Part shown: one piece after another, positions 1 to 10,728 of the stretch
Layout of the letters: each line of letters opens with the position of its first letter
How positions within the stretch are numbered: position 1 is the first letter of the stretch
NCBI GenBank assembly: GCA_013180625.2
Contig: SNVD02003164.1
Span: 62,001-126,000, forward strand
Length of the DNA: 64,000 nt
Source of the DNA: Boswellia sacra
Taxonomy: Eukaryota; Streptophyta; Magnoliopsida; Sapindales; Burseraceae
Direction: 5' to 3'
Made by a program: the position numbers and the translations under genes
Notes under the pieces: model-generated
The model's input: the letters and a program-made list of their open reading frames with translations, nothing else
The model's database searches: none
What the model was told of the DNA's origin: nothing

Positions 1-2850
1 CTAATAGATCAACAAACATAAACGAATTGGAATTTTAAGATAAAGATGAGAAATTTTGAATAAAAAACGTGATATTTTTTGTCAAATGGTCCCGATTTTC
101 TCAGTGATGTAGTAAATAAATGAATTGATTAGTCATGAACTACTTTTAATAACTAGCGTCAATGAATAACAAGGTTCATATATATATTTATATATCATTT
201 TCTCCAATAAATGTATATATCTTATACTTCTATAGATCTAAATTCTGTTCACAGAACTATATAATTTGTCTAGACAAGTTCAATAATTATATCATATAAA
301 TGGCACCACAACTGCACCAAGGTTTAAGAGTAATTGATGTGACCCCATAATGTTTGAACAAATTCAAAGATCTTTTTTCAGAGGCCAATTTCTGTTTGGT
401 AACCGAGAAAATGATAGAAATTAGACAACGTATGGAAGTGGTGGAGCCAGATGGAAAATTGGCCTGCAAGAGAAAAGAATCAACACAGAAGACTGAAAGA
501 GAATACAAATTAATTTAATTTTGTTTGAGTCTCCATTAATTAAATGATGTTACATCTCATCAACCCATTCTCCGGTAATGGTTTGAGGTTACCATGACAA
601 TACCACACTAATTGATAGATACAAATCAATTAATTTCTCATACTAAACATTAATTATATATTTAATTAAGGCCGGAGATTCCATTAATTATAGCATATTA
701 AATTAAGCTAGCTATTAGAATTTTAATTTCATTATTTCCATTATCAATTTCTAACTATTCGGATTTATTGTTTGATAAGCTGATATACGTATGTTTGGCT
801 GATAGCTTATATTTTAACTTACAACAATAAGTTTTGTAAACGAATATTCCCACATGAATAAATTTGATCTAACATTGAGTATACTCCTAATCAGCTTTTT
901 AGATCTCAACAAATAATTAATTAATAAGTAACCTTCAAAGGCTGCTATTTCATATATATAATATAAAGTTTCTAGATTAATTGATAGTACAATGTTTGTT
1001 GTTTCTTTAATTTTTTTATATATAATTGTTCCAACTTGTTTCTAATCAATGTATAACTGCATCGATTTAATGACTTGTGATCTTATATTATAGTTTCTTT
1101 ACTTTAATACCATTTGAATATTTAAACAAGTGAATAATTTTAAAATATTTCCCTTAAATTATTAAAATTTAGTGTAGAATAGATTTATCATTTACACAAG
1201 TTGGTAGCCAATATAGATTATGAGCCAAAGTCATGCATCATGCCAAAATCACGCATCGTGCATATCGGAATTCCTCATTTAATATGTACTTGTCGATTAC
1301 ATCTAAAAACAAAAAATTAATTTCAATACCACTGCAGAAATACAAAGAGAGATTCAAAATATTGTGAGAAAAATGTTAACTAAATAATGGGGTCGGTATC
1401 ACACATCTCCCTTGCGATTTAGCGAAATATAGTTACGTTAACATCTTGTGGTTTAGAAAATTTATTGTTAACCAAAGTTAACATATTTTGTAAATTTTCT
1501 GTTTAAGAGAATCTAAAGTACCCATAAAATATCAAACCTAAGAAATCTTTTAAAATAATGTAAATTTAAAAGTATTCAAATAAATAGTTATTAAAAAATA
1601 TTTGGAAGAAGATAAGAGTGCAGAAATTACCTAAATAATATGATACAAACAAAAGGGAAGAAGAGAAGAAGAGAAAGAAAAGATACAGTATATTATATAT
1701 ATCATTGATAGATCTAATTTCTTGCCTAATTATATCTACTGCCAATTGTTATATATAAACAATTCAATAATATTAGCTAAAAAAAATCTCTTAAATTATT
1801 AAAATTATTGTTAAATATATTTATTTGTTATTACATAAGTTGGTGACCGACATAGGTTATGTACCAAAGTCATGCATCATGCAGAGAATTTCTTATTTAA
1901 TATATTGTTGGTGTTTTTTATAAAAACAAAAAAAAAAATTGGGTTTTAATCACCACGGTAGGTGCATAAGTGAGAAATATTGAGAGAAAAATTTTAATTA
2001 AATAATATGATATCAAAAATACGGGAGAAGAGTAGAAATAAACAACCTAAGTTGTCCAATTGTATATCCACTAACAATTGTTAAAACTCTACTGATCATT
2101 TCATTGGGTTTGACTACAGTATCTTCGAATATCAGTACTTCTTTTATACATGAATATATAAATTATGTACATAAATATATAAATTTTGTACACGAATGTA
2201 TAAAATTTGTACCAAGCACTTTTTACACATTTTATGTTCATATATACAATTTATGTATTCATGTACATATTTTATATATTCATATACAAAAGAAGTACTG
2301 GTACTTAAGATACCATATTCATTTCCTTGTTTTATATAAATTTGTATAAAAAAAAAAGTGAAACCATTCGAATTATGTATCATAATCTTAATATAAAATA
2401 GATAAAATAAAGAACTTTTAACAATATCGTCTACTAAATTATTGACTACAAAAGCTCTTCTAAATTCTAATTAACATATAGCTTTACATATTACGGTGCT
2501 GCTTAAGCAAAAAATAAAAATAAATGCTTTAAAAAATACACGTTATTTGTAAAATAAAACTGCTTATTCATAAAAAAAAAAAAAAATCTATACATAATAA
2601 TACTACCTATAACCTAATTTAATGCATTCCTCTACTTTGTTCTCTCTCTTTTCTTTTCTTTTCTTTTCTTTTTTTTTCTCTCTCTCCCGATAAACATCAC
2701 ATGATAATCTACTACGTGTCTTTATTCGAAAACGCCTACAAGACAATGATAAAATAATAATAAGAATAATGACTAAGTCCAATAATTAATAGTTTAACAA
2801 CATAAGAAGGAACCGAATAATTGAGATTGAGATCTGGCTTAATGCGCATG
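1..2850. repeat. Copy A of a ~3 kb duplicated AT-rich segment
   Basis: This AT-rich stretch matches 54087-56970 almost end to end in the same orientation, with scattered substitutions and small indels. Its last ~900 bases also match 28376-29340. The copy begins before or at the window edge and its similarity fades near 2850, after a shared stretch reading TTGAGATTGAGATCTGG. I see no supportable coding region in it; the small frames present are AT-rich and are not conserved as proteins between copies. It holds a foldback unit at 2133-2300 and a CT-rich run near 2640-2690. It could be a segmental duplication or a piece of a non-coding transposon. Confidence 0.85.
2133..2300. repeat. Foldback (hairpin) unit, copy A
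   Basis: The outer arms are inverted repeats: CAGTACTTCTTTTATACATG on the left pairs with a nearly complementary run ending GAAGTACTG on the right. The interior is built of short AT-rich units containing TGTACATAAATATA or its complement. The same unit sits at 28547-28713 and 56224-56391 inside the other two copies of the parent segment. It resembles a foldback or MITE-type element, but no target duplication is clear. Confidence 0.55.
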
Positions 2851-3419
2851 TGCAGTCTTTTCATACACTCAAGAGGTCAATTGTGCGCAGTTAATTATAT
2901 TTATAATAAGTTTTGTTGCATGAAAATGTCTGTAACTTATCACTGTTATATAATGCACAAAACACAATAAAACCTAACCAAGATTCTTCTTATGATTTTA
3001 TTTTAATTTGTTCTAATCAATCGATACGGCCTCGTATAAGGACACACCCATCACCGCACACAAACGGAAAGCATAATTCAAAGCCAACTCATCAAATTTT
3101 GTACTTTTCGGTCATATAGAAAGCATATTCTTAACCCCAAAATTTAAATCTTAAAAGGAAAAGGGAAAACAAAATATATAATAAATAAATAAAAACTACA
3201 CATTTTAGTTTAGTTGTCATTTTCTATAGATTTAGATTCGACTACAATATTCTTATCATAAATGCTTTGTTTATTATTTGACATGTCTTCTAAAGCATGA
3301 TACATTGCTTTTGGTTTTTGGTTTTTCTTAACGGATAAACTCAAAATAATAATAATAATAATAATAATAATTTTATAATTCAAAAAGAAATATACCAAGA
3401 TAATAGGACGTAAAACCTT
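2851..3419. other. Intergenic, no gene seen
   Basis: AT-rich DNA with no supportable gene. It contains an (AAT)n microsatellite at about 3345-3370. A minus-strand open frame across 3210-3620 runs through this microsatellite and is not believed. Confidence 0.6.
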
Positions 3420-3647
3420 GACGAACGGAGGTGGAGCTACACAGTCCTGTGGGGCCGTTCCCACTAAAAAAAAAAATTGTAAATTGTATAAAATAAATTT
3501 AATTTGATAACATTTAGTCCATATATTCATGTTCTTCTCATTTAACGCCCCTCCGATGGTTTTGCTCCTTTTGGCCTCCTTCGTAATATTTGGCCTCACC
3601 ATTGGACCCCCAACTACCAAATCCTGACTCCGGCCCGCTGAGTGAAG
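3420..3647. mobile_element. Possible hAT-like MITE remnant
   Basis: The left side reads GAACGGAGGTGGAGCTACAC and the right side ends TCCTGACTCCGGCCCGCT, an imperfect inverted pair of the form GCGGAGCCA...TGGCTCCGC that is frequent at the ends of small plant hAT elements. GC content rises at both ends and falls in the middle. No clean 8-bp target duplication was found, so this is tentative. Compare the better-defined element at 22033-22667. Confidence 0.3.
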
Positions 3648-5186
3648 ATTGTCGAAAATGGTAAATTGATGTTTATATTCTTCCTAAAACATTGATAAGA
3701 CAAGATGGTTATGATAAAAAGTTATCAACCCACCAATTTTGACCTTATAATAAGATCTTAAATTTGTTAGTTTAGTGAATCTCACCTAACCATGTTAGTG
3801 TGACACTTGACCGATTTGCATTAATCAAAATATAACACTACCAATTTGCATATATAATAAGAATTGTAATGTTTCTTTTTCTTAAAGCGGCAACTTGTTT
3901 TTGTTTTCTTCTAATTTTGACATAACTTCTTCTATTATTACAATCGATTCATAAATTAAATATTTTTAATATATAGATCCATCTTTAGTGTTAATGCAAA
4001 AAGTTTATTAATTAATATTACTTAAGAATATATGATAAAGAATAAATGATCTAATAAGTTTAACCCATTAGAAAATAAAACGTGATTAAATAAATAATAG
4101 TAGGTAAGAAATACATATCACATCCGTTATACATTTGTCCAATATGATATTATATATGATATGTATTCTTTTGTAGTTAACCAACCTTACTTCATCGACG
4201 CGTTTTAAAGAATAATTAATTCTAGATGTTACGTATATAACTTCACCGTCCAGCTATTCTCATATAACTCAATGTGTCATATATTATTGTATTTCACATT
4301 ATTACTATATTTTATTGTATTTATTATGAATATCATTATTTAATTATTAGAAGTGAGTTACATTCGTCGTTTGAAATTAATTATAGGGGTGAAAATTAAT
4401 CAGAATTGAAGGGGTTTTATTGAAAATAACCATTCTTAAAAAAATAAATATATATCATAATCACAAATCAACAAACCCTTTTTACCCTTTTTTTTGGTTA
4501 TTGTTCTCTAGATATTGAATGCTTAATAGTATTTATCAAACTCCGAGTATTCTTATTGAAAAATCAACTCTCAAATTAAGGGGCGAAAAAGTCCTTGATT
4601 AAGCTATAATTTACTTGAACGTCGAAATCGAAAATCCTCAAGTCAATATAAACGACAGTCCTCTTTTTCAATTTTCATCAAATACTCAAGTATTTTATGA
4701 AAATTGAAAAATAGGAAGAAAAAGTACTCTTGATGCATATCATTAAGAAAAAGTATCAATTGCATACAAGATCTGCTCTTTTTCTAATGGTACGTTGAAT
4801 AATCTAAAATGGCCAAACAGATAGAGATCGAAATTACAGAAACAAGAGAATACAATAGACAAAAATCCCAAGAATTCAAATCCGATTTGAATACCTAAAA
4901 GCCCTTAATTAACAAAGAAGCCAAACGCGGCACATTTTCTGAGATGCGGACAAAAGATTCCAAGTACGCGCTGAGAAGTGCATCAAAGTCAAAAATCAGA
5001 ACCCTTTGCAGGCAGCCACACGATCCTGTGCAGCTGTGGGCCAACATCCGGTTATGTATGAGCTCTCATTGATCGTACGTTTAACATGCAATTTTCCAGA
5101 TAAGTCTGCGCTTGCTTCATCACAATCATCACGCTTCACAGACTCAACAGCTATTTAATTTAACACTTTACATATAAATTGTCATC
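3648..5186. other. Intergenic, no gene seen
   Basis: AT-rich DNA with no supportable coding region or RNA gene. The one structured element is the near-perfect palindrome at 4664-4711. Confidence 0.6.
4664..4711. repeat. 48-bp near-perfect palindrome
   Basis: Two 23-base arms flank a two-base centre (CA). The left arm starts TTTTTCAATTTTCAT and the right arm ends ATGAAAATTGAAAAA. I count one mismatch between arms (C opposite A). It could form a strong hairpin in RNA or a cruciform in DNA. It may be the core of a small foldback element; no function is claimed. Confidence 0.7.
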
Positions 5187-5691
5187 TTAATTTTTCGGAG
5201 AAATTTTACTGACCCCCCTTTATTTCCCTCGTTAACAGCAGACCCTCAAAATTTTCTAAAATCAGATAAACCCCCAACTGTTAATGACAGTTAAAATAAG
5301 CTGATAATGTTATAATATCATATGTGCCCTTATAGCTCTCAACTAAGATAACATATTTAATCTTTTATCTTTTAAAATTTAAGATTTTACTAAGTGTTAA
5401 ATTTAGACATAAAACCTTGCAAGTGTTAGGATTTGGACTTAGAACCTTGTAATCAAATGCATAAAACATGCACCATGCTGAGAAGGCAAAAGGATAATTT
5501 GATTTCAGATAAACAAAAAAATATTTAATCTATTAAAATACATTTATTAAGAACAAAAAGCCACAAGATCAAAGTTTTTCCATTCTCATCTCCATGCATT
5601 AATTTTAAAATTTGTTAACCATTATCATCATTAATTCAACAAACTTTCTCCAAAAAGCTTCTCATGAATCCAAAAACTCCGTAATTCAAAT

Positions 5692-5855
5692 GAAGAAAGG
5701 AAACGCAAAAATAAAGAAGGAGAGAAAAATAAGAGAAAGGAGAAAGAAGAAATAAGGGATATAAGGAAGAAAAGGAAGGACGAAGAAAGAAGAGATAAAA
5801 AAAGAAAAAGAACAGAAGAAGAAGAAAGAGAGAGAGAAAAAAAGAGGGACAAAAA
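5692..5855 (+). repeat. Homopurine (GA-rich) tract
   Basis: About 160 bases on the plus strand are almost entirely A and G, with only isolated C or T bases. The minus-strand frame crossing it reads as Ser/Leu/Phe low complexity and is not a gene. The tract lies inside the small MULE, left of the nested LTR element. Confidence 0.8.
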
Positions 5856-5938
5856 AGAATACAAAATGAAGTTATCTTTACTTTAAAATATATTTTTATT
5901 TATCATCATTTTACTAAAATGCCTTTAGATGTTAATTC

Positions 5939-6520
5939 TGTTGATGCACGATTTTCGGACGGCCGGGAAGCGAGTCGGAGCTCGGGTCGTAGGTCGGGTC
6001 CAGTCCTATAATCAAAGAGAAACAGTCAGGGGTACCGGCGGTGGTGTCGGCGAGAACCCTCCGACGCTCAAGTTAGTTTCCAGCACTCCGAAATTTTCTA
6101 GGAGAATTTCCTAGAGAGAGAAGCTCTCAAATGCAAAGGAAATTTAGAGAGAGAATGAATTCAGAAAAGTGTGCATACCTGGAGTAATATTTCGGAGGAT
6201 TTATATAGGAGTCAAGATGGGTCATTGTGGGACCCAGATAATAGGCCCAGATGATGGGCTTCAGTAATGGGCTTACTGAATTAAAAATAACTAGGCCCAG
6301 ATGATGGACTTCAGTAATGAGCTTACTGAATTAGAAATAACTAGGCCCAGATGATGGGCTTCAGTAATGGGCTTACTGAATTAGAAATAACTAGGCCCAG
6401 ATGATGGGCTTCAGTAATGGGCTTACTGAATTAGAGATAACTAGGCCCAGATAATGAGCTTCAGTAATGTGCTTACTGATTTAGAGATAATTGAGGTCCA
6501 ATTTTGTTATGGCCATAACA
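5939..6520 (-). repeat. Left LTR (3' LTR of the minus-strand element)
   Basis: It begins TGTTGATGCACG and ends GGCCATAACA, so it has TG...CA borders. It is highly similar to 10729-11259. It contains five tandem 50-bp units starting at 6244, 6294, 6344, 6394 and 6444, each beginning GGCCCAGAT. The partner LTR has four, which explains the length difference (582 versus 531 bp). Confidence 0.9.
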
Positions 6521-6535
6521 GTAGTCCCCCCAGGC
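6521..6535 (-). promoter_or_regulatory. Polypurine tract of the LTR element
   Basis: Read on the minus strand this is CCTGGGGGGACTAC, directly next to the LTR start. It is the expected position for priming plus-strand DNA synthesis. This supports minus-strand orientation of the element. Confidence 0.65.
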
Positions 6536-7199
6536 CCAAGTTGACCAATGGGTCGGCGCAGGGACTATTTCTGGGCCATAAATTAAATGTGTTAGGGGGC
6601 CGGCCCAAGGATGTGATTTATTATACACGCATGCTTAGTGTGGCTTAAATCTTAAATTGGTGCTCTATATAAGACACAAGTGTTGGGGAGTAGGGTTTAC
6701 TCGAAAATAGGAGAGAGCACCCGGGAGGCAAGCAGTGCAAGTGACCCCAGCAAACAGAACTCTTCAATCCGAGCAAGAATTTTCTAGTCGCCATGTGTGT
6801 AGGAGAATCCATCCGCATGGGAGAGCGGCGTGCACAACAGGCTCGCGTGGGTGAGCTGCTATGCACGTAGGATGACCTAGCGAGGTCCTGGGCGCGCGGG
6901 ATCAGCCCGAGCGCTGTGGGTTGCACGGGGTGTCGGGTGCTGCATGCATGGGACGCTGGTGGGCTGTCCGTGGGCTGTCATGCGAGGCAGGCTGCAATTA
7001 ATTGCTCGAAGTTCATGCTGCATGCTGAATGCCAAGCTCGAACCCGTTCCCTTTATCATCTCCAAACATAAGGTTTGGACCACCGAGGCCATGAGCAGAA
7101 TTGGTTCAGGCTGAGGGCAGATTACCAAGCCTTGAACCCATGCGCGTCCAGACTTTAAGGTTTAGACCACCAAAGAAACATGATAGGCAGGCTGTGCGA

Positions 7200-7660
7200 G
7201 GTGTATGAGGGGCGTAAGGGAGGTCCTGGGCGTGCATGGGCGAGCTCCCGAGGCCCCATGCACGCGGGGCGAGCTCCCGAGGCCCCCAGGCGCGCGGGGA
7301 GGGCGAGCTCCCGAGGTCCCAAGCGCGCGGGGGGCGAGCCCGAGAGGTGCTGGGTGCGCGGGGAGGGCGAGCTCGCGAGGGGGCGCTGCATGTGGTGAAC
7401 GTGGATGGCGAGCGCTGGGCGTGCGGACGAGTGCGGGAGGCCTGCTGGGCGTGTGGAAGCGAGCGCGGGGGCAAGCAGGAGATGCATGGGCGAGCTCCCG
7501 AGGCTCCATGCACGCAGGGACGAGCAGGCGAGGGCCTGGGCACGCAGGGCGAGCAGGCGAGGCCGTGCGGGGCAGCTGCCGAGGTCCCAGGCGGCCGGGG
7601 TGTGAGCCCGCATGGCGCGGGGCGCGCGGGAGGCGCGGGCATGCGCTGCATGCGGCATGC
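7200..7660. repeat. GC-rich degenerate tandem repeat block 1
   Basis: Imperfect repeats share the core GGGCGAGCTCCCGAGG with GCGCGGGG, spaced roughly 30-35 bp. Every frame on both strands stays open because the block is GC-rich, giving Ala/Arg/Pro-rich pseudo-proteins that are not genes. It lies within the LTR element and contrasts sharply with the AT-rich surroundings. Confidence 0.8.
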
Positions 7661-8299
7661 AACGTAAACGCTGCATGTAGGGACCCCTCGAAGAAATTCA
7701 AGTTAATTTGGGGGCGTCTCTGTAATTTTCAAATTTTTATTTTTTAAGCAGTGGGGGTGCATCCGTAAAATTTGAAAACATTGTTTTTAAACTGTGGGGT
7801 TGTTTCTGCAAAATCTTGAAACTTCATTATTTTACCCATGGGGGTGTCTTTGCGAAATTTCAAAATTTCATTATTTTTCTTGTGGGGGTGTTCTCGCAAA
7901 ATTTCAAAACTTATTTTTTATTTTTTTTTTAAGGAACACCAACTATGTACTTTTGATCAAGGACCTCCTTGATAGTTTTCTCTTCATGGATAAAAGGTAT
8001 TTTTCGAGGACTATTTTTGAAAACTTTCAATGTAATCCCCCAGCATTAATTTTCTCTTCATTTTCCCTTCCTTAGTAGACTTGGTTTGATGACTAACGAC
8101 TCCTTTTTAACTGTGCAGATGACTAGAATTAAGACTATTACGATAGTGCCACGGGGGGAATCAAGTCATCAAAACTTCTTCGGTCAAGATCGCGAGCTAG
8201 GACAGAACTCTGTTAACCAGATCAAGTAGAGGCAATTCTAGATCTTGTCGACTCAGATGCAGACAGGCATGCTGATCAGCACACGAAGGTGCTTCTAAA

Positions 8300-8766
8300 G
8301 TGTGCGCAGATGTGCATGATGCGTCAGTTCAGGCCATTAGTTGTGATGGATTGTTAAGAATAGATGATCTGGCTAGTACTCATGTTATGGTGGATTCTGG
8401 TTTGGAGATGCCTAATCCTAGTGATGCTCAAGCTTCTTCAGTTCATGCAAATATTGATGCTGAAGGAAACCAAGCCGAACAATTTGTTCCTACTTCTGAA
8501 CAAGGTATTGATACACCATCATCCGAGCAGAATGCTCCAGCTTCTCAGGACACTGCGGGCTGAAGTTCTAGCTTCCCAGCAAGCACAGTCTGTTCAACCT
8601 CCAACTTTATACACCGCCTTTAGCAGATGAAATAGATCCTGAGTTCCTAGCTGCCCTTCTTCCAGATATCCAGGCAGAAGTCTTGGCTCAACAAAGAGCA
8701 CAGAGGTTCGCACAATAGGGAGAAGGACAACCAGTTGACATGGACAATGCTTCAATTATCGCTACA
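8300..8766 (+). pseudogene. Captured fragment of a HECT E3 ubiquitin ligase (UPL1/UPL2-like)
   Basis: Plus-strand reading, spread over more than one frame, gives LASQQAQSVQPP near 8570-8600 and then DEIDPEFLAAL and DIQAEVLAQQRAQR from 8608 on. These are hallmarks of the acidic ubiquitin-binding region (DUF4414-type) of large plant UPL1/UPL2 ligases, which add ubiquitin to proteins through a C-terminal HECT domain absent here. A TAG stop interrupts the frame at about 8715, there is a stop and frame change near 8563, and similarity ends abruptly at 8766 (after residues SIIAT). The upstream Ser/Gln/Asp-rich stretch from 8300 probably belongs to the same gene. It is antisense to the retrotransposon that carries it. 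The family match is strong in the last 50 codons and weaker upstream. Confidence 0.75.
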
Positions 8767-8799
8767 GACGTGGGCAAGCGATATGCATAGGAGAGAACC

Positions 8800-9373
8800 C
8801 GGGAAGGCGCTGGGTGAACAGGGGCGATCATGGGAGGCGAGCTGTGCGCGAGGCGAGCTGCTGGGCGTGCAAGGGAGAGCACGCGAGGCGCTGGGCGCAC
8901 AGGGGAGAGCCCGCAAGGGCGCTGGGCGCGCAAGAGAGAACCCAGAAGGGCGCTGGGCTTGCAAGGGAGAGCATGCGAGGCACTGGGCGTGCAGGGAAGA
9001 GCCCGCAAGGGTGCTGAGCGCGCAGGAGAGGCATGCAAGGCGCTGGGCGCGCAGGAAAGAGCCCGCAAGGGCGCTAGGCGCGCAGGAGAGGTATGCAAGG
9101 CGCTGGGCGCGCAGGGGGAGGCATGCAAGGCGCTGGGCACGCAGGAGAGGTATGCAAGGCGCTGGGCGCGCAGGGGGAGGCATGCAAGGCGCTGGGCGCG
9201 CAGGAGAGGTATGCAAGGCGCTGGGCGCGCAGGGGGAGGCATGCAAGGCGCTGGGCGCGCAGGAGAGGTATGCAAGGCGCTGGGCGCGCAGGGGGAGGCA
9301 TGCAAGGCGCTGGGCGCGCAGGAGAGGTATGCAAGGCGCTGGGCGCGCAGGGGGAGGCATACAAGGCGCTGCG
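8800..9373. repeat. GC-rich dimeric minisatellite (~59-bp higher-order unit)
   Basis: The core AAGGCGCTGGGCGCGCAGG repeats about every 29-30 bases. From about 9080 two variants alternate strictly, one with GAGAGGTATGC and one with GGGAGGCATGC, so the higher-order unit is about 59 bp. The right half is nearly homogeneous and the left half (8800-9060) is more diverged, as expected if the array expanded recently at its right side. Long frames on both strands are by-products. Confidence 0.9.
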
Positions 9374-9601
9374 TGCCGGGAGAGCTGTCGTTTCTGCTCT
9401 CACAACATATCCTTCTTCGTTCTTCTTTCTACATTAAATCTCATTTTCACATGATCCTTATAATATGGAGCTGAGAAACCTTTGAATTTCTTTCTGAGTT
9501 TATCACTGTTTGCAGACATAAGTGCCCATGTCCGTTCTCCATACTTAACACTCCCCCGCGAAAAACATTAGAATGGACAGAATTGAAAGGCGAGAGCCTG
9601 T

Positions 9602-10021
9602 CTAAGCCATTGAGATGATATAAATTGCCATTACTGTTTGGACAACGAGTTCGAGTAAGTGCCTTAACCGTAAGTCACGCTCTTCTAAGGCAAAAGCAGT
9701 GATGGTGTCAGGGCCACCTAAGTGTAGGAGAAGAAATGGTGCCCAGAAGGCAGTAAGTTCAGTACTTCTAGCAAGCAAAATATCTCCAGCACTATTGGGA
9801 TGATAAAGATCGGTGCGGCTATTTTGAGAGTATGCCAAGGGAGTATGTTGCTACGATGTCTGCTGATAGGTAAGCAGACCATACAACAAAATTGAACCAA
9901 GGGTTGTGAGTACACTTTCTGCGGTTACTTATGAGAATAATTAGTATTTGTAGGGTGAGGCTAAGAAGGACTGTTAGTCGCAAATCCCATTCCAAAGTTT
10001 CATCAAACTTAGAGAAAGTAC
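9602..10021 (-). pseudogene. Captured fragment of a DUF4220 family gene
   Basis: On the minus strand, 10021-9828 reads ETLEWDLRLTVLLSLTLQ, then SNRRK, then FVVWSAYLSADIVATYSLG, ending in a TAG stop. In another frame, 9720-9610 reads FWAPFLLLHLGGPDTITAFA and ALEERDLRLRHLLELVVQ. These segments, in this order, are characteristic of the N-terminal half of DUF4220 (DUF594-associated) plant membrane proteins of unknown function. The hydrophobic stretch around LTVLLSLTLQ and the following VVWSAYL are probable membrane segments. The copy has an in-frame stop and a frame change and stops before the DUF594 part. It lies sense to the surrounding retrotransposon. Confidence 0.75.
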
Positions 10022-10129
10022 ATCCATTAGCATCCTCCTCTTTGAATAGATCAAACTGCTAACTACTAAATTTAAATCATACGTATTAGAAATGGAGAGG
10101 AAGCTTTAGGCAGCAAAATGTACTTCAAG

Positions 10130-10265
10130 CTAACCCGGGAGGGCGAGCAGTGCGCAGCAAGCTTGTGAGGGTGGGCTGCGCGTAGCATGCTCGCGAGGGC
10201 GAGCGCGAGTGGAGGGTCAATCTCACACGGGCGAGCTGCATGCCGCATGCGAAGGGGAGCTCTTT
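10130..10265. repeat. GC-rich repeat block 3
   Basis: A short GC-rich stretch sharing the motifs GGGCGAGC and GCATGC with blocks 1 and 2, placed between the DUF4220 fragment and the gag-like frame. Probably an unexpanded relative of the same repeat family. Confidence 0.6.
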
Positions 10266-10373
10266 ACGTGAGAAGTCGCGGTTCTGCTTCTAAGTAATTT
10301 TCAGTCGTAGGGGCCTTGCTGTAAATTTTTAAACTTTAGTTGCTGGGGTGTTTCTAGCAGCATTTGCAGCCTG

Positions 10374-10652
10374 TTAAGTACTTTGTCCAAAAGCTTGGTT
10401 GAACATAGTGACCATACGGTTCATTTGTTCACCAAAACTTCGCATGGTATGCTCCATGGTAGTCAATCGACTTATCCTGCCCTTCTTTGGCCCCCTAGGT
10501 GGAAGTCGTGGTTGCTTAGGGTTAAGGGCCATCCCAGAGGATATTACTAAAACTCTCCCTGTATGAACTACCCTTTGACGTCGGGGAGGGGCTTCGACCT
10601 CAATTTCTTCATCAACCTCTAGGGAGGTTGAGTGCTGGGATGTGTGACTCAT
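10374..10652 (-). CDS. Short gag-like reading frame of the LTR element
   Basis: This is the first frame after the primer-binding region on the element's sense strand (ATG at 10652), 92 codons. It is rich in Arg, Pro and charged residues (for example EEIEVEAPPRRQR) and ends near a Met-rich stretch (RMVTMFNQAFG). The position right after the 5' leader is where gag starts in Ty3/gypsy elements. No capsid domain or zinc knuckle is visible, so it is a truncated gag start or a leader ORF. The start was chosen because it is the first ATG downstream of the leader. Confidence 0.4.
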   Translation of the reverse strand: MSHTSQHSTSLEVDEEIEVEAPPRRQRVVHTGRVLVISSGMALNPKQPRLPPRGPKKGRISRLTTMEHTMRSFGEQMNRMVTMFNQAFGQST

Positions 10653-10709
10653 GATGTGTTTGAGTATGTTTGGATGGGAGCAACAACTAAAGAGGCTTTG
10701 ATTATCTTT

Positions 10710-10728
10710 CCTACAGACGGCGCCAAAT
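10710..10728 (-). promoter_or_regulatory. Primer-binding site of the LTR element
   Basis: Read on the minus strand, the sequence directly after the right LTR is TTTGGCGCCGTCTGTAGG. The TGGCGCCGT portion is complementary to the 3' end of plant tRNA-Asp; the match then weakens. This arrangement is common in plant Ty3/gypsy elements. Confidence 0.7.

Noticed and set aside
2104..2383. Tyr/His/Ile-rich frames, also at 28515-28812 and 56210-56495
   Set aside because: They fall on the AT-rich foldback unit; both strands are open because of the repeat, and there is no protein-level conservation signal.
3210..3620. 136-codon minus-strand frame
   Set aside because: It crosses an (AAT)n microsatellite giving poly-Ile and a probable MITE remnant; no domain.
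5631..5864. Ser/Leu/Phe-rich minus-strand frame
   Set aside because: It is the complement of the homopurine tract.
7106..7747. Several long overlapping Ala/Arg/Pro-rich frames on both strands
   Set aside because: They arise because the GC-rich repeat block lacks AT-rich stop codons. All frames are open together and none has a domain.
8800..9373. CRISPR-like regular repeats
   Set aside because: There are no unique spacers; units are contiguous and the DNA is plant nuclear.
8688..9474. Repetitive frames up to 239 codons on both strands
   Set aside because: They are translations of the ~59-bp minisatellite. The peptide repeats follow the DNA unit and appear in several frames.
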